Assembly: GCA_019634635.1 (NCBI GenBank)
Contig: JAHCBB010000009.1
Coordinates: forward strand, 124,001 to 188,000
From: Verrucomicrobiia bacterium
Lineage (GTDB): Bacteria > Verrucomicrobiota > Verrucomicrobiia > Limisphaerales > UBA9464
Reading direction: 5' to 3'
DNA length: 64,000 bases
The translations under genes and the position numbers were made by a program. The notes beneath the pieces are model-generated. The model made no database searches. It was not told the DNA's origin and saw nothing but the letters and a program-made list of their open reading frames with translations. Shown here in pieces: positions 24,631 through 32,206 of this stretch; position 1 is the first letter of the stretch, and every line of letters begins with the position of its first letter.

Positions 24631-25968
24631 TCAGATTCCGCGCGCCCCGGCCGCAAGCGCCGCCTTCCGGCCCCGCTGTTCATTGACGAGCAAGGTCAGC
24701 AAAAAGCCGGCAAGCACGAATCCCGTGAGGACGAGGAGCGCCGAGGGAGTCCCCGCGACGTCCTTCATCCACGCAAACGGAAAGGTCATCAGCGCCGAGA
24801 GTTTGAACACCAAACCCCACATCCCAAAGGTCTCCGCCTCGCGCCCCACCGGTGCCAGAAATCCCACAAAGGCCCGGTTGGCCGCGCCCAGCGAGCCCAG
24901 TCCAAATCCCAGCAGGTTTCCGATGAGCCATAGCGGCCAGGTCGGGACCCCGGCCCCGCCACCAGTCCGGGTTTGCACTTCGTGGTAGAAGGCGAATCCT
25001 GCAAATGCGGCCGTCGTCAGCAGCCACAAGCCCAGGAGGCCGAGGGTCATGCGGCGGTGTCCGAACCGGTCCTGATACAAGATCGGCAGCACCGTCCCGG
25101 CGATTCCGGACACCGTGATCACGGCGATGAACATCACCAGACGCACCTGGGTGAACCCAAACTCCGCGGCGAGCTTGCTCGCAAAGAAAATCACCACGCT
25201 GGTGCCGGTGCCGTAAAACAGCGACGCCCCCAGGAGCATCGCCAGGTCCCGTCGTGAGGCGGTCTCCCGCAGGGATTCCCCCAGGCGCGCGAACCCCACC
25301 GCGACGAGGCTGCGCCGGGTATGGGCCGCCGCCGGAAGGCCCGGCTCCCGCAGCCAGACCAGTGTGGGGACACAAAAGGCCAGGAACCAAAGCCCGGCAA
25401 ACACGAAGAACGGCCGCCATTGATCCGGTCCGGTCCGCCCCGTGAGCACCATCGCCGCCGCCGTCGTGATCAGCAGCAGGAGTGCCGCTGCGTACGCGCA
25501 ACCCCAGGAGAAGCCGCTCACCCGCCCCAGTTCACCCGGTCGCGCAAGCGACGGAAGGAAGCTGGAGAGAAAATTCTCGCCGATGGAGAACGCGAAGTTG
25601 GCCGGGATGTAGAGCGCCATCGCGAGCACCACCTGACCCGGCTGGACCAGCCCGAGCGCACACGTCAGAAGACTGCAGGCCAGACCGGTTCCCAGAAGCC
25701 ACGCCTTCTTCGACGCCCGCTCATCGGCCATCGCACCGGTCACCGGCGAGGCCAGGGCGCACAACAACATGCTGCTGCCGTAGGTGATCGCCCAGAGCCG
25801 GTCGTCTATCGCATCGTCACGCACCACAACCACCGAAAAGAAGATCGAAAACAGCAGCGTGTTGATGATCAGCGTAAACGACTGGTTCGCAACATCGAAG
25901 GAGATCCAGGACCAGAGCTGTCGCTGACCGGGGAGACCCGCGAGCGGATAGAGGCGTCCGAGGGGCAT
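24631..25968 (-). CDS. MFS transporter, UMF1/Atg22-like
   Basis: This is a twelve-helix inner-membrane transporter of 445 residues. The N-terminus SWISFDVANQSFTLIINTLL and the segment LASPVTGAMADERASKKAWL are typical of the UMF1 family, whose eukaryotic member Atg22 exports amino acids from vacuoles. Helices are seen at roughly 25-45, 60-80, 90-110, 115-135, 150-175, 185-205, 235-260, 270-290, 305-325, 345-365, 385-405 and 410-430. The bacterial substrate is unknown. Neighbours on the same strand are a beta-propeller-like exported protein gene upstream (12-bp gap) and the lipoprotein gene downstream (52-bp gap), so the run may be one transcription unit. Confidence 0.9.
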   Translation of the reverse strand: MPLGRLYPLAGLPGQRQLWSWISFDVANQSFTLIINTLLFSIFFSVVVVRDDAIDDRLWAITYGSSMLLCALASPVTGAMADERASKKAWLLGTGLACSLLTCALGLVQPGQVVLAMALYIPANFAFSIGENFLSSFLPSLARPGELGRVSGFSWGCAYAAALLLLITTAAAMVLTGRTGPDQWRPFFVFAGLWFLAFCVPTLVWLREPGLPAAAHTRRSLVAVGFARLGESLRETASRRDLAMLLGASLFYGTGTSVVIFFASKLAAEFGFTQVRLVMFIAVITVSGIAGTVLPILYQDRFGHRRMTLGLLGLWLLTTAAFAGFAFYHEVQTRTGGGAGVPTWPLWLIGNLLGFGLGSLGAANRAFVGFLAPVGREAETFGMWGLVFKLSALMTFPFAWMKDVAGTPSALLVLTGFVLAGFLLTLLVNEQRGRKAALAAGARGI

Positions 25969-25980
25969 CAGATGCGGGGG

Positions 25981-27534
25981 TCAGGGCTCCATGGCTTGGA
26001 TGGGCACCGGGTCCAGCGGAGATCCGCCGGGCTCCGGAATCCGCAGTCGTTCATCGGAAAGATCCAGCCGGTAGAGCATCTGATTGTAGTCATATCTGGG
26101 TGTCTTCTCCCGGGCCGCCGAGAACGCCGCCGTGTAAGTGCCCTCGAAATACACCACCCGGCCGCCGTCCTCGTCGAAAAACGGGTGCTGGGTGGGATTG
26201 TACAGGTTGTAGGCCCGGTGGGAGACAATCCGGCGGGCGTATTTCCAGGGGCCCACCGGGGACAACGCCTCGGAGTACCATATGTCCCCCGGTTTCCCCG
26301 AGGCGATCCGGATCCACCGGCGCCGCCACGCATTCCAAAACACCGACCCCCGATGCAGCTCGACGGATGCCCCCGACCCGGCATCGAGGGTCCGCAGCCC
26401 CGGCTCGTCGCCGCGCAGGATTCCGGTGGACACCAGACGCCGTCGCGCCTCCAGGTCCAACCGGGGTGCTCCCGGGCGCCATTGCCACCTCAGGGATCCG
26501 TCCGCGTGACGGTCCACCCCGCCGGTATCGTCCACAAAGGTGAAGGATTCGTAGCGCGCCAGATTGGTGACCGCCGCCCAATTCGCCTGGACGCGATGAT
26601 CCGGGTACACGAACAAATAGGCGATCGCGTCAGCCGTTGCGACGAACGGATGCGCGGAATCATGGCCTCGTCGGAGGTCCCAGCGCACGCGGGAGGTGAA
26701 TTGGCGATGCTCGTCGTCCCAGACCGCGAGATGCCAGGCATAGGCGGGCTCCAGTCCCAGCTGGCTGGCAACCCTTGCCATGAGGCGTTCGCGCCCGTCG
26801 GCATCCGGCAGCACGAACACCGACTCGATCCAGTGCAGGCCCGGACCAAAATCCGGACACATTGGCGCAGTGAAGCCATCGGGGCCGACAAAATACTCCA
26901 GATCCACACCCCGCGATGGGGGGAGCCCGCCGCGGCCGGGCAGTTCCGAAGTCGCACCGGCCGCCGAGAAATTCCCCAACGGATACGAAAAGCGTTCCGT
27001 ATCACCCCAGAACCAGTGGATGCGTTCCCGATACACCGCGGCGACGACCGTGTCCTGACCCGCCACCCCGCCATTGATCACCGGTTGCTGCAGCGGTACC
27101 GCGGCTCCGAGGATCACGGAGTCGCGATAGATCCCCTGACCCGTCACGCGGTAAAGCCGTTCGGCCACATCGCTCCGCTGAATCTCCACCCGGGCCAGGC
27201 CGCCGGGCTCCAATCGCAGCCGAATCCCCCGGTTGCCGAACGCATCGGCATCCACGCCGTACCCGTCGCTCTCGATATGGAAGTACACCTCCCGTCCCAT
27301 CAATCCCGGCTCGGAGAACGCAATCAGCCCGTTGGAATCGGTCCAGTGGCGGATCCCGTTCACGGTGCGAAACTCCACCAGGGGCACCCCGCGTCCGGTT
27401 GCCCCATCCACCACCCCGATCCGGAACGCCGCCGCCTTCCCGCCTTCGGACGCCCCGAACCCCTCACCCAAGAGGACCATGGCCGCCGCGACCACTCGCA
27501 GCCGGTTGCCCCAAGGCCCCCGATCCAGCCCCAT
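25981..27534 (-). CDS. Exported protein, probable glycosidase-like beta-propeller
   Basis: The 517-residue protein (an in-frame ATG at 27579 adds 15 residues) has a leader (LRVVAAAMVLLGEGFGA). A short carboxypeptidase-regulatory-like sandwich follows (IGVVDGATGRGVPLVEFRTV, ending GREVYFHIESDGYG). The large C-terminal domain contains repeated blades with Trp/Tyr and Asp (VYRERIHWFWGDTER, FVYPDHRVQANWAAV, GDIWYSEALSPVGPWKYARR). The segment ending NPTQHPFFDEDGGRVVYFEG resembles GH43/GH32/DUF-type five-bladed propellers. I do not see a verified catalytic triad. It is likely periplasmic and acts on glycans or other surface polymers, but the family is not certain. Confidence 0.8.
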   Translation of the reverse strand: MGLDRGPWGNRLRVVAAAMVLLGEGFGASEGGKAAAFRIGVVDGATGRGVPLVEFRTVNGIRHWTDSNGLIAFSEPGLMGREVYFHIESDGYGVDADAFGNRGIRLRLEPGGLARVEIQRSDVAERLYRVTGQGIYRDSVILGAAVPLQQPVINGGVAGQDTVVAAVYRERIHWFWGDTERFSYPLGNFSAAGATSELPGRGGLPPSRGVDLEYFVGPDGFTAPMCPDFGPGLHWIESVFVLPDADGRERLMARVASQLGLEPAYAWHLAVWDDEHRQFTSRVRWDLRRGHDSAHPFVATADAIAYLFVYPDHRVQANWAAVTNLARYESFTFVDDTGGVDRHADGSLRWQWRPGAPRLDLEARRRLVSTGILRGDEPGLRTLDAGSGASVELHRGSVFWNAWRRRWIRIASGKPGDIWYSEALSPVGPWKYARRIVSHRAYNLYNPTQHPFFDEDGGRVVYFEGTYTAAFSAAREKTPRYDYNQMLYRLDLSDERLRIPEPGGSPLDPVPIQAMEP

Positions 27535-27597
27535 GCGCCGCCGAACTCGCGTGGGACTGGGACTCCGTGCGGCACTCATTCGTTGATTCGTTGGAGT

Positions 27598-28062
27598 CTA
27601 GAGGAATTCCCAGGAATCGAAGGCGGCCGCCTGGCCGGCCGGGGCCCCGGCATCGTCCACAAGGTTCCATACGGTGGCCCCGGTGATCCTGAAGCGCCGC
27701 CCACGTCTTGAAACACGCACGCCGGCATACCCATGGGTGTAGCCGCGGATCCGGACCTCCCCCAGCAACCTTGCCCGTTCCTCCTGCTCCACCGGCTCGG
27801 CAGTCATTCGCGAAGGAGTTTGCACCAACTCCTCCCAGGTCATCTCCCACAATTCCAGCGCCTTTGCGTTGCCATAATTCAACACCGGGTCCGCTTCAAC
27901 GCCGTGCGAGACGACCACCTTCTCTGCGTGAAACAGCGCAGTCGCCGCATCCAGGCGATCGGCACAGGGCGGGACCAGATCCCTTCCAAGCCACTGATGG
28001 AAACTGCGCTGGATACGCAGCGATTGTAGAATGGCCTCCGGGCGGGTCCACGGCGGGATCAT
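27598..28062 (-). CDS. MEKHLA (PAS-related) domain protein
   Basis: The 154-residue protein is almost entirely one MEKHLA domain, a PAS-like fold of unknown ligand. Diagnostic segments are LQSLRIQRSFHQWLGRDLVP, VVVSHGVEADPVLNYGNAKA, LELWEMTWEELVQTPSRMTA, RRFRITGATVWNLVDD and GQAAAFDSWEF. It is soluble, with no DNA-binding or signalling output domain attached. The ATG at 28062 (MIPPWTRPEAIL) fits the domain start best; a longer start at 28104 adds poorly conserved residues. It is divergent from the YceI lipoprotein gene. The biochemical role is unknown; plant MEKHLA domains sit in HD-ZIP III transcription factors. Confidence 0.9.
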   Translation of the reverse strand: MIPPWTRPEAILQSLRIQRSFHQWLGRDLVPPCADRLDAATALFHAEKVVVSHGVEADPVLNYGNAKALELWEMTWEELVQTPSRMTAEPVEQEERARLLGEVRIRGYTHGYAGVRVSRRGRRFRITGATVWNLVDDAGAPAGQAAAFDSWEFL

Positions 28063-28217
28063 CTGCGCGCCTCCAAGGCCGACAAACGCCCGACCGAGGC
28101 CCACCCGTCCCTGCTCCCAGCGTGATCGTCACGGCGAAACACGGCCGCGATTCTTCACCTGCAAATGGTCCGGGTAAATCACGGATTGACGGACGGAAGG
28201 GAGCCACCACCTTGCCC

Positions 28218-28889
28218 ATGCACTCATTTTCCCACATGCCCAAGAACGCCGACTCCCCACTGATCCTCATCGCCGCCGTTCTGGTTCTCGCGGGATGCAG
28301 CGATCCCGCCAGCAACGTCCCCCAGACCAGTGCCACCGCTCCCATGCCGGTTCCCACCGCGGCGGGCGCTTCCGGCATTGAGTATCGCGTTCGTGCCGGG
28401 TCCAGCGTCGGCTTCACCGGATCCAAGGTCACCGGAAGCCACGACGGAGGATTTACCAACGTCGTCGGAAGTTTCCGGGTCGGGGATGGCAAGCTCGCGG
28501 GTGCGCCGGAAATCACGATCAGCATGCGCTCCCTCTGGTCCGACAACGATCGCCTCACCGGCCACTTGATCAGTCCGGATTTCTTCGATGTCGCGCAGTA
28601 TCCGGTCAGCTCCTTCACCATCACCTCCATCGAGCCCGCCGGGGAAAACCATCAGGTCAACGGCAACCTCAACCTTCACGGAGTTACAAAGGGAATCTCG
28701 TTTCCGGCTCAAGTCTCCATCTCGCCGGAAACGGCCGCCCTCAAGGCGGAATTTGCAATCAACCGACGTGACTTTAACATTAACTATCCTGGAAAGCCCA
28801 ACGACTTGATCCGGGATCAAGTGGTCATCCGCTTGGATATCCAAGCCACACCGGGCCCCGAGCGCCCAGAAGACCGGCTGATTCAGTAA
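28218..28889 (+). CDS. YceI-like lipoprotein
   Basis: YceI proteins are small lipocalin-like beta barrels that bind polyisoprenoids in the periplasm. The 223-residue sequence has a lipoprotein leader with Cys27 (ILIAAVLVLAGC), a short Thr/Pro/Ala linker and the YceI barrel (YRVRAGSSVGFTGSKVTGSH, ISMRSLWSDNDRLTGHL, FDVAQYPVSSFTITSI, NLNLHGVTKGISFPA, FAINRRDFNINYPG). The last motifs are particularly diagnostic. An AGGGAG lies about 14 bases before this ATG; the in-frame ATG at 28236 is an alternative. It converges on mnmG with only 12 bp between stops, too little for two separate intrinsic terminators, and none is visible. Confidence 0.92.
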   Translation: MHSFSHMPKNADSPLILIAAVLVLAGCSDPASNVPQTSATAPMPVPTAAGASGIEYRVRAGSSVGFTGSKVTGSHDGGFTNVVGSFRVGDGKLAGAPEITISMRSLWSDNDRLTGHLISPDFFDVAQYPVSSFTITSIEPAGENHQVNGNLNLHGVTKGISFPAQVSISPETAALKAEFAINRRDFNINYPGKPNDLIRDQVVIRLDIQATPGPERPEDRLIQ

Positions 28890-28901
28890 ATTTCAATCCA
28901 C

Positions 28902-30890
28902 TCAAGAATCGTTATCGCTAGCCTCTCCTGGCGCTGTGGGTTGGTGGGCGTCCGCTGACAATGGATCCGGACCTCTGCGCGACCAAACCATCACCAAGCT
29001 CAAATCGGAAGGGCTGACCCCGGATATGCGACTGGCCTGACCGAAGGTTTCCGGCCGCAGGCGTACCAGTTGTTGCCGGGCCTCTTCCCGAAGGCCCGGA
29101 ACCCTCTCGTACGCAATCCATTCTGGAATCCTGGAGACCTCGGAGCTCTTCATTCGCTCAACTTCGGATTGCTGCCTCGCAATATACCCAGAATACTTTA
29201 TCGTTAGCTCCACTTGCTCAACGACACTTGGATCGAATCCATGCCCCACTCCAACGACCGCAGCGTAATCCTGATCTGGTCGCCGGAGGCGTTGAGCCAG
29301 GGTTTCTGAAGCCGACCGTGTCGTTTCGAGTCGTTGGATTTCTGCCGCAATCAATCGCTGTTTCTCGATAACCCGCTCAAGCCTTCGTTTCGAAAGCAGT
29401 CCAACCTCGGACCCAATCGCCGCCAATCGAAGGTCTGCATTATCCTGGCGCAGGAGAAGCCGATACTCCGCCCGGGATGTGAACATCCGATACGGTTCCG
29501 GAGTGCCCTTCGTGATCAGATCGTCAATCAAGACTCCGATGTAGGCCTGATCTCGACGCAAGGTCATCGGGGGACGTCCATCCACGCTTAAGGCTGCATT
29601 TACGCCAGCCACAATCCCTTGGGCTGCAGCCTCTTCGTAACCCGACGTACCGTTGATCTGCCCCGCGAGGAACAACCCCTTGCAGGACTTTGTCTCCAAC
29701 GAAGCCACCAATTGGGTCGGATCACTAAAGTCGTATTCCACCGCATAGGCCGGACGCATGATCTCTGCGCACTCGCAACCCCGGATGGACCGGACCATCT
29801 CAACCTGGATCTCGAACGGAAGGCAGGTCGAGAATCCATTCACGTAGATCTCGTCCGTTTCCACACCCTCAGGCTCCAAAAAGATCTGGTGACTCTCCTT
29901 GTCCGCAAAGCGGACAAACTTGTCCTCGATACTCGGGCAGTATCGAGGACCGACACCCTCGATTACGCCGGAATACATCGGGGACCGATGCAAATTCGCC
30001 AGAATCAACTCGCGGGTTCGGTCAGTCGTGTACGTGATGTGACACGGCAATTGCCCTCCGATGCGATCGAGAACAGATCCCCGCGGGTACGAACGGCCTG
30101 CCCCAACCCTTGGTTCGTCCTCAAGAGGGGTGGAATTCCCAAACGGCTGCGGCGGATGTTCCACGTGGAACATTGCCGAATCCAGCAGTTCCTCCCTCCA
30201 GAATGAGAACCATGGCACGGGTTCGTCCCCTAGCTGAACTTCACATTTGGAAAAGTCCACTGTTTTCCGGACCAATCTCGGAGGCGTGCCCGTCTTCAGC
30301 CTTCCAAGCTCCAAACCCATCTCTCGGAGGGATTCCGACAAGTTCATCGCCGCAGCCTCCCCGGCGCGGCCACCAGCTTGTTGATTCGATCCCACGTGCA
30401 TCAGGCCGCGGAGAAAGGTTCCCGTGGTGATCACGACCGCCTTCCCAAGGAACTGAACTTCCATGGACGTCTCTACGCCGGTCACCCGTCCCTCCCGATG
30501 CAGCAGCCTGGTGGTCTGACCTTGCTTGCAATCCAGATTCGGCTGCCGCTCGCAAACCCACTTCAAGCGAAATTGGTACGCCTTCTTGTCGCACTGAGCC
30601 CTCGGAGCCCTCACCGCCGGTCCCTTGCGCATGTTTAACATGCGAAACTGGAGCCCCGTGAGGTCCGTATTCCTGCCCATTTCGCCGCCAAGGGCGTCTA
30701 TCTCGCGAACCAGGTGTCCTTTGGCCAACCCACCAATCGCAGGGTTGCAGGACATCTGCCCGATGGTGTCGAGATTGATCGTCAAGAGCAGTGTCTGGCA
30801 TCCCATGCGCGCGGACGCCAGAGCGGCCTCAACACCCGCATGTCCGCCACCCACGACGATGACGTCATACTGTTTCGGATATACGAACAT
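28902..30890 (-). CDS. mnmG: tRNA uridine 5-carboxymethylaminomethyl modification enzyme MnmG (GidA)
   Basis: With MnmE, this FAD enzyme installs the cmnm5 group on wobble uridine-34 of several tRNAs. The 662-residue protein has the dinucleotide-binding motif at about 12-18 (VIVVGGGHAGVEAALASARM), the GidA signatures (LTINLDTIGQMSCNPAIGGL, GPAVRAPRAQCDKKAYQF), LKTGTPPRL and ANGTSGYEEAAAQG-type sequence near 400. It is about 30 residues longer than typical. The extra length lies near residues 238-275 (start MFHVEHPPQPFG), where a perfect parS is encoded. The rsmG and parAB genes that often neighbour mnmG are absent here. Third-position G+C looks lower than in neighbouring genes. Confidence 0.97.
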   Translation of the reverse strand: MFVYPKQYDVIVVGGGHAGVEAALASARMGCQTLLLTINLDTIGQMSCNPAIGGLAKGHLVREIDALGGEMGRNTDLTGLQFRMLNMRKGPAVRAPRAQCDKKAYQFRLKWVCERQPNLDCKQGQTTRLLHREGRVTGVETSMEVQFLGKAVVITTGTFLRGLMHVGSNQQAGGRAGEAAAMNLSESLREMGLELGRLKTGTPPRLVRKTVDFSKCEVQLGDEPVPWFSFWREELLDSAMFHVEHPPQPFGNSTPLEDEPRVGAGRSYPRGSVLDRIGGQLPCHITYTTDRTRELILANLHRSPMYSGVIEGVGPRYCPSIEDKFVRFADKESHQIFLEPEGVETDEIYVNGFSTCLPFEIQVEMVRSIRGCECAEIMRPAYAVEYDFSDPTQLVASLETKSCKGLFLAGQINGTSGYEEAAAQGIVAGVNAALSVDGRPPMTLRRDQAYIGVLIDDLITKGTPEPYRMFTSRAEYRLLLRQDNADLRLAAIGSEVGLLSKRRLERVIEKQRLIAAEIQRLETTRSASETLAQRLRRPDQDYAAVVGVGHGFDPSVVEQVELTIKYSGYIARQQSEVERMKSSEVSRIPEWIAYERVPGLREEARQQLVRLRPETFGQASRISGVSPSDLSLVMVWSRRGPDPLSADAHQPTAPGEASDNDS
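30157..30172. other. parS: parS centromere site (inside mnmG)
   Basis: TGTTCCACGTGGAACA is a perfect 16-bp palindrome identical to the widespread ParB-binding parS consensus. It lies inside mnmG, where it encodes MFHVEH (residues 240-245) at the start of a non-conserved loop. ParB would spread from here and, with ParA/SMC, organise the origin region. A second identical copy lies 760 bp away. Confidence 0.85.
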
Positions 30891-30931
30891 GGCTGGGTGA
30901 TGTTATGGATCGGATTCGTCGCGCCAAGAAC

Positions 30932-30947
30932 TGTTCCACGTGGAACA
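30932..30947. other. parS: parS centromere site (upstream of mnmG)
   Basis: This is a second perfect TGTTCCACGTGGAACA palindrome. It lies in the 159-bp divergent gap between mnmG and the aldo/keto reductase-like gene. Two exact copies of a 16-bp palindrome within 800 bp cannot be chance. ParB bound here could also influence both divergent promoters. Confidence 0.87.
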
Positions 30948-31049
30948 AGTTCCGAAACTCCCCGAGGCATCCACTGGCCCACTTCGCCCTCGTGAACTGC
31001 GACATTGCCGGTTGACCCTCTTTTGGAATAGGGTGCCCAGCGATTCGCT

Positions 31050-32192
31050 ATGGACCTCACCCGCACCTGTTTTGGAACTTGGAATGGTGGACGATTCATG
31101 AACTATGGTCGCTGCCTCACCGAAGACGAATGGATGGACCTCGTACGCGAGGCGTATCGGCTGGGTGTACGAACATTTCTCACCGCAGACGTTTACGGTA
31201 ACGGATCTGCGGATTCCCTGCTAGGACGTGCTCTGGAGGGGATTCCGAGGGACTCGTACTGTCTCGTCGGTATGGTGGGGCACGACTTCTACAGCGCCCG
31301 CCGCGATGGCGCCAAAGGGTACCCGCGATTCACGGACCCCCAATTGAGGTCCGCTTCGGAGTACTCCAGTTACCTTCGAATGGCTGTGGAGAAGTCTCTG
31401 GAACGATGCCAGACGGATCGTTTCGACCTCCTCCTGCTCCACAATCCGGACCAAACAGGCTATTCCAGTGATCGGGTCTGGAACGTCCTCGACTCGATCC
31501 GTGCGTGCGGACTCTCCCGGAGCCTTGGAGTCGCTCCAGGCCCCGCGAACGGGTTCACCCTCGACCTCATCCTTTGTTTCGAGCGATTCGGACCGCTCCT
31601 CGACTGGGCAATGATCATCCTGAACCCGTTCGAGCCCTGGCCTGGATCGCTATGTCTGTCCGCGGCCCAAACCTTCGATGTGTCCGTGGTGACGCGGGTC
31701 GTGGACTACGGCGGTGTGTTTCATGGAGACGTCAAACCCGGGCATGTCTTTGGCCAAGGGGATCATCGCTCATTTCGGCCTGCCGGCTGGATTGAATCCG
31801 CTAACGATAAACTGAGTCATCTGGGGCCCATTTTGGAGCAACATCAATTGACGCCGCTTCAATTTGCAGCTTGCTGGTGCCTCCAACAGCCTGCCGTTCA
31901 GAGTGTTGTGCCGACACTCATCCAGGAAATTGCCCCCGGGTCCAAGCCCATCGCGGTCAAGCTGCAGGAACTCGCAAGCCTTCCGGAAATTGCATTCACT
32001 GACGCCGAGCTGGCAACCATTGAAAGGGTCGGCAACAACCGGGGTTGCATGCACTTGAAAGGAGCGTCGCCGGCCCATCTGGCACCGCCTCTGCCGGATC
32101 AGTGGGGATTGAACGCTGATCTCAAGGAGGTCGCCCGACGCTGGTCCATTGATCCCGATCGGGATCTGCTCCAGGTGGCCCCGCGAGAATAA
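31050..32192 (+). CDS. Aldo/keto reductase-family protein lacking two catalytic residues
   Basis: The 380-residue protein has the (beta/alpha)8 layout of aldo/keto reductases: a GTWNGGR start, EAYRLGVRTFLTADVYGNGS, and LLLLHNPDQTGY. The late region has QLTPLQFAACWCLQQPAVQS and VVPTLIQ, matching the NADPH-binding end of the barrel. Compared with the usual tetrad, the Asp of FDTAxxYG is Leu44 (FLTADVYG), the Lys of the KVG motif is Met (LVGMVGHD), while Tyr49 and the His of LLLLHNPD remain. Ordinary NADPH-dependent carbonyl reduction is therefore doubtful. It starts 102 bp from a parS site. The glutaminase fusion gene begins 14 bp downstream, so both may be one transcript. Confidence 0.85.
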   Translation: MDLTRTCFGTWNGGRFMNYGRCLTEDEWMDLVREAYRLGVRTFLTADVYGNGSADSLLGRALEGIPRDSYCLVGMVGHDFYSARRDGAKGYPRFTDPQLRSASEYSSYLRMAVEKSLERCQTDRFDLLLLHNPDQTGYSSDRVWNVLDSIRACGLSRSLGVAPGPANGFTLDLILCFERFGPLLDWAMIILNPFEPWPGSLCLSAAQTFDVSVVTRVVDYGGVFHGDVKPGHVFGQGDHRSFRPAGWIESANDKLSHLGPILEQHQLTPLQFAACWCLQQPAVQSVVPTLIQEIAPGSKPIAVKLQELASLPEIAFTDAELATIERVGNNRGCMHLKGASPAHLAPPLPDQWGLNADLKEVARRWSIDPDRDLLQVAPRE

Positions 32193-32206
32193 GGACAAGT
32201 CCCGGT

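Noticed and set aside
25321..27711. About 800-codon plus-strand frame opposite the MFS and propeller genes
   Set aside because: It is an antisense artefact of G+C-rich third positions and spans two well-supported minus-strand genes.
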